Assembly (NCBI RefSeq): GCF_030272615.1
Contig: NC_081413.1
Coordinates: forward strand, 601,896,709-601,960,708
Length of the DNA stretch: 64,000 bases
Direction of reading: 5' to 3'
From: Cryptomeria japonica
Lineage: Eukaryota; Streptophyta; Pinopsida; Cupressales; Cupressaceae
Shown: positions 1-10,841 of the stretch, piece by piece
Layout: each line of letters opens with the position of its first letter
How positions within the stretch are numbered: position 1 is the stretch's first letter
Made by a program: the position numbers and the translations under genes
Notes under the pieces: model-generated
Seen by the model: the letters and a program-made list of their open reading frames with translations, nothing else
The model's database searches: none
What the model was told of the DNA's origin: nothing

Positions 1-1110
1 CCTTTCCTTGATCCCAAGAATATGATTATGATGCAGAGCATCCATACACACAACCAACTAGTAGAGATCTTTCTCCCAACTTACCTACTCAAATAGGTGA
101 TTACTCTTCATAGAGCTATAGGAGCCTCACAAGGTTACTAGGTGCTCACATGGATTGAACACCCCAAAGCAGATTCATTCTTCTCAACCCACATCCAACA
201 AGTAGAATACATTAGTCTAGGCTTATTCAATTTTCCCAATGCCAACTTAAGCCCTTCCAACCCCTAAATCACACCAAAACTCTCAAACCTTACTCACACA
301 AGTCCAACTCCAATTAGGACTTCTAATGGCTCTTAGACAAAACTCCCAATGCCAAATGGGTACATACCACTCCAAGGTACTGCATGAAAACTTCAAGGGA
401 ACTCTTTTTCATAGCAAAACACCCTGATTTACCCTCCCAACCACCCTAAAGGTCACAAAGTATCCTACTGCTGCAACATTGTCCTATTAAGACAATAATG
501 TATGCTTGGGACAATCACACTTTCAAGGGACAAACCCCCTTCCCAATACTCCAAATTCTTATAAAAAAGAATGTGAGCCCCTTCTACACTCTTTATTGAC
601 ACCAAACACACACAAACCCATTGTTTACACCCCTTTCTACTTGGATTATTTCAACCCACTGCTGCATTGTTGCAGTCTAAAGCACTGTCATTAGGCCAAT
701 CATCATCTTCCTTCTTTGGCTTGGGTATTTGGGATTTCCAACCCTTGGGACATATTTGTGATGTCTTCACACACCCTTCTAGACTTCCACTAACTCTTCC
801 AAATCCCGATTCTTGCATTCATGATGTGTAAAGGATGGGGACATTACACACTTCTAGTCAGTTATCCCTTCTTATTTCTATCCTCTTAGTCCTCTTCATC
901 ATCTTCATTTATCTTCTCTTTTCCCTTGCCTTTGTTCTTCTTCTTTGATTGAGTCATATTGATCTGAAAGGAATCAAAGGTTGCACAAAGAGGTAGAGAA
1001 ATCCTCTTCTAACTAGAATTATCACTTGGTTTTGGTGGGTGATCTCTAGATCTGTAATAGATTCATTTTTTTTCAATTGGTATTGGTGTTCTTTGCAATC
1101 AACATTTTAG
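1..1110. other. non-coding stretch, possible LTR edge
   Basis: I see no convincing gene. On the - strand, reading leftward from about 848, the sequence begins TGTAATGTCCCC, which looks like the start of a plant LTR, but its other end, a primer site and a target duplication are not visible. A 23-codon - strand frame from 957 has a lysine-rich then acidic tail and could be the end of a retroelement protein. Both remarks are weak. Confidence 0.25.
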
Positions 1111-1113
1111 AAG

Positions 1114-1650
1114 TCAATGTATTCTTCCTAGAATTTTTTTATTGACCTTCCTTAGGTCTTGTGGCCAAAAGTTATCATCCCATATGGCTTCTTTATAGAT
1201 TATAGTACCTTCCTCAATTAGTTTCATAAATTTGTCTACTAGCAACTTTAATGTAAAAGTAACTTGCTCAATAATCGGAAGCACTATGAGTCTACAATTA
1301 TACTTAGTAAGAACTCTCTCTTTCCCTTGGTACAAAATCTCATTTATTTTCTTCCATAAGAGCCATAATATATTAGTGAATAAGACAATCCAAAACAAAT
1401 TAGCTATTTTGTTCAAACCATGGATATAACCCATAAGGACTTTAGATTAGAAATATCTATTAGGTTTGTTCCATTAGCTAATGTTACCATAAACAAAGAC
1501 CAAATACTAGAAGCATAATGACATCAAAATAAAATATACAAACATCTTCCCAAAGCACCATGCAATAGAGACAATTGAGAGGATAAACATTGATAACAAG
1601 CTTTTGAATAAGGAGTTTCCATTTGAAGTAGTTTTTCTTAGACTCTAGTC
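1114..1650 (-). pseudogene. LINE-like C-terminal zinc-binding (zf-RVT) remnant
   Basis: The - strand encodes a decayed piece resembling the C-terminal zinc-binding region that follows reverse transcriptase in plant non-LTR retrotransposons. In frame pieces one reads a WKLL-QKL segment, an F-DCHYASSIWSLF segment and, in the 106-residue open part (1114-1434), a W-LWKKINEILYQGKER segment; zf-RVT domains carry comparable W-W-K-RN-R-F motifs. The upstream part (about 1435-1650) is broken by stops and frame changes. No reverse transcriptase or endonuclease domain lies within reach, so this is a fragment. The call rests on motif resemblance only; a chance open frame cannot be excluded. Confidence 0.4.
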
Positions 1651-1765
1651 TATTGGATCAACAAGACTTAAGGGTTTTCTTCAACATTTTATTGTTAAGG
1701 TTCAACTTACATATTTTGTTAACATGATCAAGGTTTATCTAGTTGTCGATAATCATGATCTTCAG

Positions 1766-1869
1766 AGATAATCTAGCTGTCGATAGTGTGGCATAAAGTT
1801 CCCTTGCAGTAGGTCATAGATAATCTAGCTATCGATAGCGTGGCATAAATCTTCCTTGCAATAGGCCAA
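1766..1869. repeat. 52-bp tandem duplication
   Basis: Two adjacent 52-bp units (1766-1817 and 1818-1869) both begin AGATAATCTAGCT and run through TGGCATAAA and CTTGCA, with a few substitutions between them. No coding context. Confidence 0.8.
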
Positions 1870-2200
1870 ATTTCATATGCAAAATTAAATCGATAATGTG
1901 CAACCCCAAAATGAAAATTTATATGCAAAATTAATATGAAGTAGAGCGCCCTAACCTTTTAGTTGTTAAATTGCATGAAATGCTATCAAAGTTGGAATGT
2001 GCTGCCGCAGTGAAGCTCGAATGATGGGTTGGGTGGGAGTGATAGAGCTCTTCTTTTCATAGGTAGGTAGTTTGATTTAGGATTGGGTGGAGGAGATCGC
2101 ATGCATGGAGTGATAGAGCTCTGCTTGCACAGGATTGTAGCTTTGGGTTAAAATTAATTGCAGTGCTTCTTTCTTTTTTTTTAAAGTAATGCCCGTGTTT

Positions 2201-2390
2201 GTTGGAATTTCGACGAACGCGAGCACTTGTTTTCAAAAAAATCAAATTTCATTAGTAATGCCTTCTTCGTCAAAATTATCGTCGGAATTCTGACGAATTC
2301 AAGCATTTAAAAAAAAAATCAAATTTGGTGACAGTATACCTTCTCCGTTGAAAACCTTCGTTGGAATTTTAGACCAAATGTATTAGTGAT
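2201..2390. repeat. diverged ~80-bp tandem repeat, about 2.4 units
   Basis: Units start near 2201, 2281 and 2360 with G-T-(T/C)-GGAATT, followed by GACGAA, an A-rich run and CAAATTT. The third unit is cut at about 2390, where the block shared with 61.6 kb begins. Confidence 0.65.
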
Positions 2391-2580
2391 TTGGCAGGTG
2401 GAACAAGGTGTGAACATCCATCAAATCATAGTTGAAGAGGGATTTTTGTCATATATTATAGGTCAATGATGGAAGATTCCTATCAAATGTTGTCATTGTA
2501 ATTTCCCAAGTAGACATGCTTCCAAAAATATGGTAGGCTATACAATGTATGTGAAACATAGAGACACTATATAAAAGAAT
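2391..2580 (+). pseudogene. PPR-repeat fragment (left copy)
   Basis: A short piece of a pentatricopeptide-repeat gene. The + strand reads EQGVNIHQIIVEEGFLSYII, then a stop, and is nearly identical to the 3' end of the longer PPR remnant at 61.6-61.8 kb. PPR proteins are helical-repeat RNA-binding proteins of mitochondria and chloroplasts. This piece cannot encode one; it marks the left edge of the duplicated block. Confidence 0.6.
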
Positions 2581-4691
2581 TTTCATAAAAATATTGTAAT
2601 GTAAATTATAATCATCATGTATTATTGTGCACAATGTATATTTAGATATCAAAATTAGATTTCCATATCTACTTTTAAGACATCTATGTATACATGTGAC
2701 CAAATTTACATTCAACACTACTACTTTACAAATCATGTATGTTCACTAGGGCCTGCACATACTAAGCTAGGCATCCTGGAAGCTTAGACCAATATTCCAA
2801 TTATGTTTTTACATCCAAAATCACATTATAGCATTCAATTTCTTAAAAATGCTTGTAGTAAAAATAAAAAGTGACGACACTCTCCTATATTTTATCAATT
2901 AAATCTTGTGTGATTGCAATAGTATCTTGGAAAATTTCAAACTGTGTTATCAACCATTTCAAAATTATGTTCACCATATAAAATTTGGTCCTTTCCTCAT
3001 TCATTTTCCTTATCAAGAATCAAATTAATTTTGACTCTTGTGATTTTGATGAATTTGTGGAAACATAGGTGTTTTATTGGAGATAATTGACCTTCTTCTC
3101 ACATTCATGCACTCAATCAAGTCTCTTTGCCGACGAACAGTGTGACCAAATCCATCTTGTACAAGGTGAAATGGATGTGCACTTGGATGGTCTAATCCAA
3201 GTTGGGATGATATGTGTAGATTCTCTTGACCTTGTTTGACAATTCCTCTAAATGCTTATCAATGAAAGTAAGTGTTGCCAAATCAGCTGTGTGAGTCAAA
3301 ATACCCTACAAGTTGTGCAACTTGCGTGTTATCTACAACTTCATTTCTTTCACTACATGTTGATCTCTATTGTCAACGGTCTACAAAAAAGGAGAAGCCA
3401 TATTTCAAAAATTGTATAATCAAATCAACAAGAATTGGAATAATAAAAATATGATTATATGATTATATAAATTCACCTATGCAAGCATAGAATAATCCTC
3501 CAAGAGTTGACAATTTTCATTATCTATAATCCCATCAGAATCATTAATTACCTACATTGACATTGCAACACATTCAAAAAATTTAAAGACATAGTTTGCA
3601 AATAATGGCATAGAAATAAAATTAAAAAATCATGTTTGTCAAGTACCAAATGATTAGAGACATTGTTGGGGCATCCTTCTTCTATAGAACCAATTGTACT
3701 AGTTGGATTATCAAGGTCTATGTTAAAGTTGTTAGATAGATGTTGCCCTTGTCTCTCCCTCATAAATTTCACCATCATCACATGCTTGCACATGTATCCT
3801 TGTATTGAAAAGTTGCATGAGCACATAGATAGGTCGGGTGAGGAGCTATAAACCTCATATCAAAAATTAGGATTAATTTCACTTTTCACCCATGCTATGT
3901 GATCATCAATGTCATTGAATGTAACATGGTCATCTAGATTTTTCAAGGCTCTAGCCTAAGATGTATTTTCAATTTTTTCAATATCAAAGTTCCTATAAAA
4001 ACCATGTTTCTCGCTAACTTGCGCCCACCAATAATAGAGATAAACATGTATTATTAGTTGGCGTATCAACCAACCAACATGACTATATGTCACATGCTCA
4101 ATTTTTTTCAAGACTCACCTCTTTAGGTGTGAATGCTAGGACTCTATGGAACCATTTGTCTCCTATCCTACATGCTTTAGTGTATGGAAACATCTAGCCT
4201 ACATGCTCAATCTATTAGACCTTCGTCCCTTAAAATATTCAATGAATGAGGGTTGTGTATCTTAAAAGTCTTCAATAAACATGTGAATTGCATTCCTTGC
4301 AAAATCCTCATCTATTGAATGATGCATGATAAATTCAAGTCTATCAAACATCTCTCATCTAATTGCATTATCTTTGACCGTTGCAACCAAGTTCTTTAGC
4401 CATGATTATCTAACATGCCAAGAGAATAGATATACATCACACTGAAACACTTCTCTGCATCATGAATAATTTTACTTAGTATTTAATTTTCTTTTAGGGC
4501 ATCTATTAAAATATTTACAAACATTACAGGGGTTTAATGACAAATGAAAAGTACCCAATAGCTTTGATTTCAGCACGTGCATCATCCTATATGAATGCAT
4601 TTAGTCTCCTATAGATATTCTTCATGTGAACTCGTTGGAGAAGAATGCACATCCAATATGAAATATCATGTGCACAAGACATGCACCCCCA
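2391..4691 (+). repeat. direct repeat, left copy (pairs with 61599-64000)
   Basis: From the PPR scrap through most of the MULE remnant this stretch aligns by eye with 61599-64000 in the same orientation, with scattered substitutions and one ~122-bp length difference (insertion in the right copy at 62447-62581). The right copy is cut by the window end, so the true length is not known. The two copies are about 59.2 kb apart. Confidence 0.9.
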
Positions 4692-5425
4692 TATGTGTCA
4701 AGTCGAATTCAAACATTGTATGCAATTCAAACTATCATAATGCATTGGGTATGATGTATCAATACTATACATTATTTTAAGTAAAAATAGTTTTAATTCA
4801 ACTGTACCAACGAATACACTTGACATACCTTCATCTCATTCGTACCAAATGTAGAATCCATGGACATTATGTTTTTTTTACCATATTGAAGCATCCAATC
4901 AAGTTGCTCTAGCAATTTAATCCCTACTACAAATGGGAATTCTACATCTCTATCAATAGTGGCACTATACTCCTGATATGCAAACCACTTGTCAGTGTTT
5001 TCCGGAACTCATTGTTGCACTAAAAGAGAATCACTACTATGGAACACGTATCTTAATGTCTTAATTTTGTGATCAATGTTTGCAATATCATCCATTGTAA
5101 GAAAATCGTCCCTACCCTCAAATATAGTCATCTTCTCATGCACCATTTGCTTATGTTTTTTATGCACTACATCTACATGCATGCCAAGCAATAGCAATGA
5201 CTCCACCCATTGATGTAATTGCTTACCTATATATGGTGCAAAGAAGGACCTCATTCCAAAAAACTCATTGTTCATTTGATCGTGACAAGGTAGGCCTTGT
5301 TAACATGTTGAACTTAGTAGTATCATAGCACCACATGGTTTGGCTTACTAACCATGATTTGTGGACTAAAATGACAAGTGCAGCTGCATTGTGTATGTTT
5401 GCGACCAAGTCTACTTACCTTTCCC
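3548..5425 (-). pseudogene. MULE-type transposase remnant with SWIM zinc finger
   Basis: Decayed transposase of the Mutator-like superfamily, read on the - strand from about 5425 down to 3548. In order: an N-terminal part with KSWLVSQTMWCYDTTKF; then, after a frame change, MNNEFFGMRSFFAPYIGKQ; a central part with MDSTFGTN (4838-4861), which fits the first Asp of the MULE DDE triad; FI-stop-DDARAE (about 4575-4600), which fits the second acidic site; an FSWHVR-like segment near 4400; and a C-terminal SWIM finger, CSCNFSIQGYMCKHV, with the C-x-C...C-x-H pattern (about 3780-3826). Several stops and frame changes make it non-functional. I did not find terminal inverted repeats. The gypsy array begins just upstream of its N-terminal end. 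Confidence 0.75.
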
Positions 5426-5447
5426 TAATTTGGGAACTAAGGTATGG

Positions 5448-6865
5448 TGCAGGAGCACCTCATCAAACCCTTCAATATGACATGACAAAATCTGATAAGG
5501 GAGGATAAGGCATTAACAATGTCTTTAGGATGTTTTATATAGGTTTCTAATCATGCATTACATGTTTGTAATAATGAATCCCATCTTGTGAGCCGAACTC
5601 CTATTTGGGCATTTCTATGAGCCAATTAGGACTTTTGGACAATAGGGATCCAATGTGTTGGATTTGAGTGTTTTAAGGTGTTTTAGGAGGGGTTGAACTT
5701 GACCCAAGGCATTAGGAGGTGAAAGATGACATTTTGACAACTTTTGCAAAAGTTGTCAAAATTTGTCATGAGCAACTTTTATGCACTTTTTGCATTTTGT
5801 AATTTGAAACTTCTCCAATGGCTCTAACCTCTTGATTTTTGGTTGAGAGTAGTTTAGAAATGGTTTATACACCTTGAGGATCCAATTTCCAGGGTGTGTG
5901 ATTCTACGGAGAAGAGTATTGATGCAAAAAAATCAATAGAATTCTGAGTTTTGGTCCGTGGTACGGTTCTATACGAATTGGGATCCATTCCCAATGATGT
6001 GAATTGATTTGAGAGGTGACTCCGCTTTGATTTTTATTTGGAGACTTTATTGTGTGGGTTGCTTTTGATATTTAAGTTTTGTTGTAGGTGCCCGGAAAAC
6101 CAGGGTTTACCTTGGGTTTTTCCTCATTCATGGCCATATCTTGCACTTTAATAATTTGAGGCTCATGGGATTTGGTGAAAGGAAAGTATGGTCAATGTAT
6201 TAGAGAGTTCCAAGAATGTTTTGTAGGAGGAGCAAGGGAGAGAAGTGTTTAAAGCGACCCTAGGTAGACATCTCTATGTGGCTACCTAGACCTTGAAGAA
6301 ACAAAATCACCTTGTGTGCAGAATTTTAATCCACCGGTTCATTCATCTGAACATAGTTGCTTCACTAAAGAGACCTAATTAGCCCTTCTAGGATAATCAA
6401 ATTCCTACTGACAAAGACCTTTATTTTTCAGACCTTGACCCCTTCTTTTGGTTACTTGTATAACTTACAAAAGGGTGTCTGAATCCATAATTTGTTTACC
6501 AACATGTTTAGGAAAATCTGAACTTAAGGTCCCCTTACCCGCTAAATAGGGCTACAAGCGACTAGGCCTAATAGAGGAAGTTTCTTAAGGAATGGGTATG
6601 AACTCTTGTCACCGATGCTTTGTTTGAACTTGGGGAGTTTTGTATGACCCAAAACTAGTGTGAAACTTATTTGTAACCCTTCGAGGTACCATGGAGTGTG
6701 TTGTAGCAAGATACCCCTAATTGAGTAAGAGAGGGTCTTGGAGACGTTGAGAAGATTGTACTAAAGTTGTAGAGCCTTGCCTTGATTAGATCCCACCCAT
6801 GTGTTAAGGGGTCAGTTTCATACATTTGGAGGTGTTTGGCAGGTAACAAGGAGGGCTCTGAATCA
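5448..6865 (+). repeat. gypsy LTR A (1418 bp)
   Basis: Starts TGCAGGAGCACC and ends GAATCA, directly followed by AG and the primer site. It aligns along its length with LTRs B, C and D but lacks a block of roughly 75 bp around 6320 (after CTTGTGTGCA) that the others have, plus a smaller piece near 5945. Confidence 0.85.
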
Positions 6866-6867
6866 AG

Positions 6868-6879
6868 TGGTATCAGAGC
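6868..6879 (+). other. primer-binding site, initiator Met-tRNA type
   Basis: TGGTATCAGAGC, complementary to the 3' end of plant initiator methionine tRNA, the common primer of plant LTR retrotransposons. It lies two bases (AG) after the end of LTR A and fixes the + orientation. Confidence 0.9.
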
Positions 6880-6916
6880 TAGTGATGGCTTTGGTAAGGA
6901 GATAGAAAATTGAGAG

Positions 6917-7965
6917 ATGTTAGAGGGACAAGAAGAAGAGGTCCCTAGAGGACCAATCACCAACATGGAATTGGCAAAGATTGTAAGAGAGCAGGCCACT
7001 GCTTGCAAGGCAATGCAGAGGGAGATAGAGAGGTTGAGATGCAGAGTAGATGGAAAGGAAGATGGAGGCACTGGTACTTGTGATGAAGGGGATGAGGATG
7101 AGATCCCTATGTCAGAGGCAGAGGTGATTCCTCCTGACTAGAGGAACTTCCTTAATGCCCTCAAATCTATGGAGAGGAGAACCATGGAGCAGAAGATTGA
7201 TTTGCCAACTTTGACGGGGAAGATGGAACCAGGTGTTGTGATGGATTGGATAGACTCCCTGTCTAGTTTCTTTGAGTGTGAAGACATTCCAGGACGCCAG
7301 AAGGTGAAGATTTCTAAGTCCAAGTTGAAGGGAGCAGCCCTAACTTGGTGGAAATTTTTCCAAGAGGAAAGAGAGAAGGACAATAAACCCAAGATTGTTT
7401 CTTGGAAGAGGATGGTTTCCTTGATCAAAGAGGCCTATGTACCCAAAGACTATGAAATACAACTCCATAAGAGGAGACAAAATCTCAAGCAGAAAGAGAT
7501 GGATGTGAACTCATATACTGAGGAGTTCCAAAGGCTAAGCATGAAGTCTAAAACAAAAGAGGAAGAGAGTGAGAAAGTTGCCCGGTACCCGAATGGATTA
7601 AGGTACAACATTCAAGAAGAATTGAACCTTCTTAGCCCGGATACCATTGGTAGATTGCATCGACTTTCTATCAAGGTGGAAGAGAAGATCAAAAGGGGAC
7701 AAGAGTAGAATAATAAAGGAAGAGGAAGACGACAGAGGGGTGGAAGAAATTTTTTCAAAATCGAAGGAAATGGCTTTGGAAATCAAAGTGAAATCAGTCA
7801 AGAAGGCAATAAAGGAGAGAGTAGTTCCAATAACAATGGAGGATACAACCAGAGAGGTAATTTTAGAGGAAGAAGACCACTATTCAGAGGGAGACTCAAG
7901 TTAGAGGTCCAATCAGATGTTATAACTGCAATCAAGAAGGACACATGGCTAATAGATGCCCGGAG
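6917..7965 (+). pseudogene. gypsy gag, copy 1 (broken)
   Basis: Gag builds the virus-like particle of the retrotransposon. The frame opens with MLEGQEEEVPRGP at 6917, meets an in-frame TAG at 7139, and continues in the same frame with the retrotransposon gag domain (WWKFFQEEREK, MVSLIKEAYVPKDYE, EEFQRL) to a TAG at 7706. A CCHC zinc knuckle, CYNCNQEGHMANRC, follows in another frame at about 7918-7965, so at least one frameshift separates them. The TAG at 7139 is also present in copy 2 (14076), so it predates the duplication or marks a position where translation began later at MERRTMEQ (7169). Confidence 0.8.
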
Positions 7966-8139
7966 AAGCCTACTAGCTCCATAGGAGAAAGAAGAAGTAA
8001 CTTGATTTTAGAGGTTGACTGCCAAAGTGTGGCAAGTGCCAACACATACCAAAGTATCAATACCCTTGACAGTTATGGATACCCTGAAAGAAGTGAAGAA
8101 ACTTGATGATCAGAAGAGCAGTAACCACTATGAAGATGT

Positions 8140-8441
8140 ATGAAAGAGAACCCCCATAGAGGAAGTCTCTATTCAAGACCACTTGCAATGGAAAAGTCTG
8201 CAAGGTCCTAATAGATTTTGGTTCAACTGAGAACTTTGTGTCTCTAGAGATGGTGGAGAAAGTGAAATTGAGGAGACTAGCTCACCCTTGCCCCTACAAG
8301 GTCTCATGGCTCACACAAGGACATCAAGCTATTGTGGAAGAGCAGGCTTGGGTAGAATTCCAGATTGAGACCTATAGAGATAAGTTGATGTTTGAGATTA
8401 CAAGGATGGATGCTTGCCATTTCCTATTTGGGAGACCATGA
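8140..8441 (+). pseudogene. gypsy aspartic protease, copy 1
   Basis: Retropepsin-type protease that would cut the Gag-Pol polyprotein. The segment KVCKVLIDFGSTENFVSLEM occupies the active-site position; the usual D-S/T-G is D-F-G here, a change expected to kill the enzyme. The domain ends FLFGRP followed by TGA (8439), where related elements have Trp; the same TGA is found in copy 2. Confidence 0.7.
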
Positions 8442-8450
8442 CAATTTGAT

Positions 8451-9740
8451 TTGAAGGTACAACATGATGGTGCTAGAAATACATATTCCATTACCAAGGA
8501 TGGTAAGGTAATTAACTTGCTACCTTTAATGGAGAGTGAGGAGGAAACCAAACAAAAGGAAGCCAAGGTGTTGATATTAGGAGGGAAGCAGTTCATGAAG
8601 AACATGGCAAATGAAGGCATGGTATATTTTGCCCTTATCCCTATTCCAATAGTAACAAAGGTGGAGAGGTTTGAGGATAAGAAAAAAGACAGATTGAGGT
8701 TGATTGACCCTGCAGTGCAACAACTACTAGATAAATACAAGGGTGTCATCTCTGATGGCATACCAAGGTCACTACCTCCCATGGGGGACATAAACCATTG
8801 TATAAACCTTATACCTAGATCCACATTTCCTAATAAAGCAGCATACAAGCTCACACTGGACCAAAATGTTGAGATTGCAAAACAGGTTGAAGAATTGTTG
8901 GAATCTAGATTGATTGGAAAAAGGTTGAGCCCATGTGCAGTCCCTACAGTCTTGGCACCCAAAAAGGAAGGAACTTGGAGGCTTTGCACTGATTCAAGAG
9001 CTATCAACAAGTTTACTATCAGGTATAGGTTTCCCATGGCTAGGATTGAGGATTTGTTAGATTGTTTGGGGGGTGCTAGATATTTTACAAAAATTGATTT
9101 AAAAAGTGGCTATCATCAGATTAGGATTAGGGAAAGAGATGAATGGAAAACTACCTTTAAAACAAATGAGGGGTTATATGAGTGGAAATTCATGTCGTTT
9201 GGCTTATCCAATGCACCTAGTACCCTTATGAGGTTAATGAATGAAGTCTTGAGGGATTTTATAGGGAAATTTGTTATAGTTTACCTAGATGACATTCTAG
9301 TTTTCAGTCAAACCAAAGGAGAACATCTAAAGCATATAGACCTGGTCCTAAGGAGATTGTATGAAGAACAATTAATGATCAACTTGGAAAAGGGTTTCTT
9401 TATGCAGGAAGAGATCATTTACTTGGGATTTGTAATCTCATACGGTGAATTGAAAATAGATCAAGAAAAGGTGAGTGCTATATTGTCTTGGCCTACACCT
9501 AGGACAATGAATGATGTTAGGAGTTTCCATGGCTTATCTACCTTCTATAGGAAGTTTATAAGAGGATTTAGTCATATCTGAGCCCCTATGCTTGATACAA
9601 TAAAGGAAGGAAAAAAGTGCAGGTTTAGTTAGACAGAAGACGCATATAACTCTTTTGAAACACTGAAGAGAAAAGTTGCAGAGTAGCCGATCCTTGCCTT
9701 ACCCGATTTCAATAAGATCTTTCAAGTAGAGTGTGATGCT
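8451..9740 (+). pseudogene. gypsy reverse transcriptase, copy 1
   Basis: Copies element RNA into DNA. The 376-codon open stretch (8451-9581) carries the RT fingers and palm: [48 protein letters not shown] and the catalytic YLDD (in [11 protein letters not shown]). It stops at TGA 9579 after FIRGFSHI; two further in-frame stops follow (in CRFS-stop-TED and VAE-stop-PIL) before the RNase H domain resumes. Of the two copies this RT is the better preserved. Confidence 0.85.
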
Positions 9741-10841
9741 AGTCACATGGCGATTGGAGCAGTACTCTATCAAGAAGGGAGACCAATTGCTTTCTTCAGT
9801 GAGAAGTTGAATGAGGCAAAGATAAGATATTCATCTTATGACCTAGAGATGTATGCTCTAGTCCAATCCTTGAAAAAGTGGAGACACTACTTGCTACTAA
9901 AAGAATTCATAGTTTTTACAGATAATCAGGTCCTTAGCTTCATAAATAGTCAAGAAAAGTTGAATCACCGACACATGAAATGGGTAGAGACCCTACAATC
10001 TTTCACTTTCATTCTTAAGCATAATAAAGGAGTCAAGAATAAGGTAGAAAATGCTTTGAGAAGAAGAGTCCTAATTGCAAATCAAATTCAATTGGAGAGT
10101 GTTGGAATAAGCTCTTTGAAAACCATGTATGAAGATGATGAAGATCTTGGAGAGGCCTATAAGGTATGTACTTCATTTGATGAACGGTTTAATGTTGAGT
10201 ATTCTAAATTTTTGATTCAAGATGGATTGTTGTTTAAGGGTGCACAACTATGCATACCCAAATGCTTTATGAGACTGAATGTCATTAAGGAAAAATATTG
10301 TAGAGCAATGGCAGGACATTTTGGAGACTTGGTGTTGGTTCACTTGAAGAAGGAAAGACTTCCAAAAGGAAGATACACAAAGCTAATGCAAAGAAAGATT
10401 GGCCCCTGCCAAATCTTGAAGAAATGTGGTTCAAATGCCTATGAACTTCAACTACCATCTGATCTTGGTTTGTCACCTATTTTTGATGTTTGTGACTTAA
10501 CTCTTTATAAGTGTAGTGTTGATGCATGTGAAGACACAATGCAGGATACTACTGGTGATGACATTCCTAAACATGAACCACCAAAGGTTCATAAGGTTCT
10601 AGATACTATGTTTGCCAAGAAAACCAAGAATAAAGTTTATATGGAGTATTTAGTGGATTGGAAAGGACAAGTTGATTCTAAAGCAGTTTGGATGATAGAG
10701 CAACAGATTAAAGATCATGATGTAGATCTGCAAGCTCCCATCTCAAGTGGACTTGAGATTTCTTCTTCCGGGGAGTATGGTGCTGGAGCACCTCATCAAA
10801 CCCTTCAAGATGACATGACAGACTCTGATAAGGGAGGATAA
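9741..10841 (+). pseudogene. gypsy RNase H - integrase edges - chromodomain, copy 1
   Basis: One 364-codon open frame. Residues 1-110 are RNase H-like (MAIGAVLYQEGRPIAFFSEK, IVFTDNQ). Around residue 180-192 comes the start of the integrase zinc-binding region (KYCRAMAGHFG). The frame then jumps at about 10318-10325 straight to the integrase C-terminal GPY/F-type region (KIGPCQILKKCGSNAYELQLP) and a chromodomain-like tail (VYMEYLVDWKGQ, AVWMIEQQI). The integrase catalytic core with its D,D-35-E residues is missing, yet the frame is kept, so this is an in-frame deletion. The frame runs into the 3' LTR and ends at 10841. Confidence 0.8.

Noticed and set aside
5443-5447. TATGG before LTR A as a target duplication of the gypsy array
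   Set aside because: The five bases after LTR D (GGAAG) do not match, and TATGG also precedes LTR B inside the element.
6667-7071. 134-codon - strand frame across the LTR A/gag boundary (and similar ones at 12079-12321, 13505-14008, 17931-18236)
   Set aside because: They are antisense shadows of the LTR end and gag start, recurring because the LTRs recur; no protein family resemblance.
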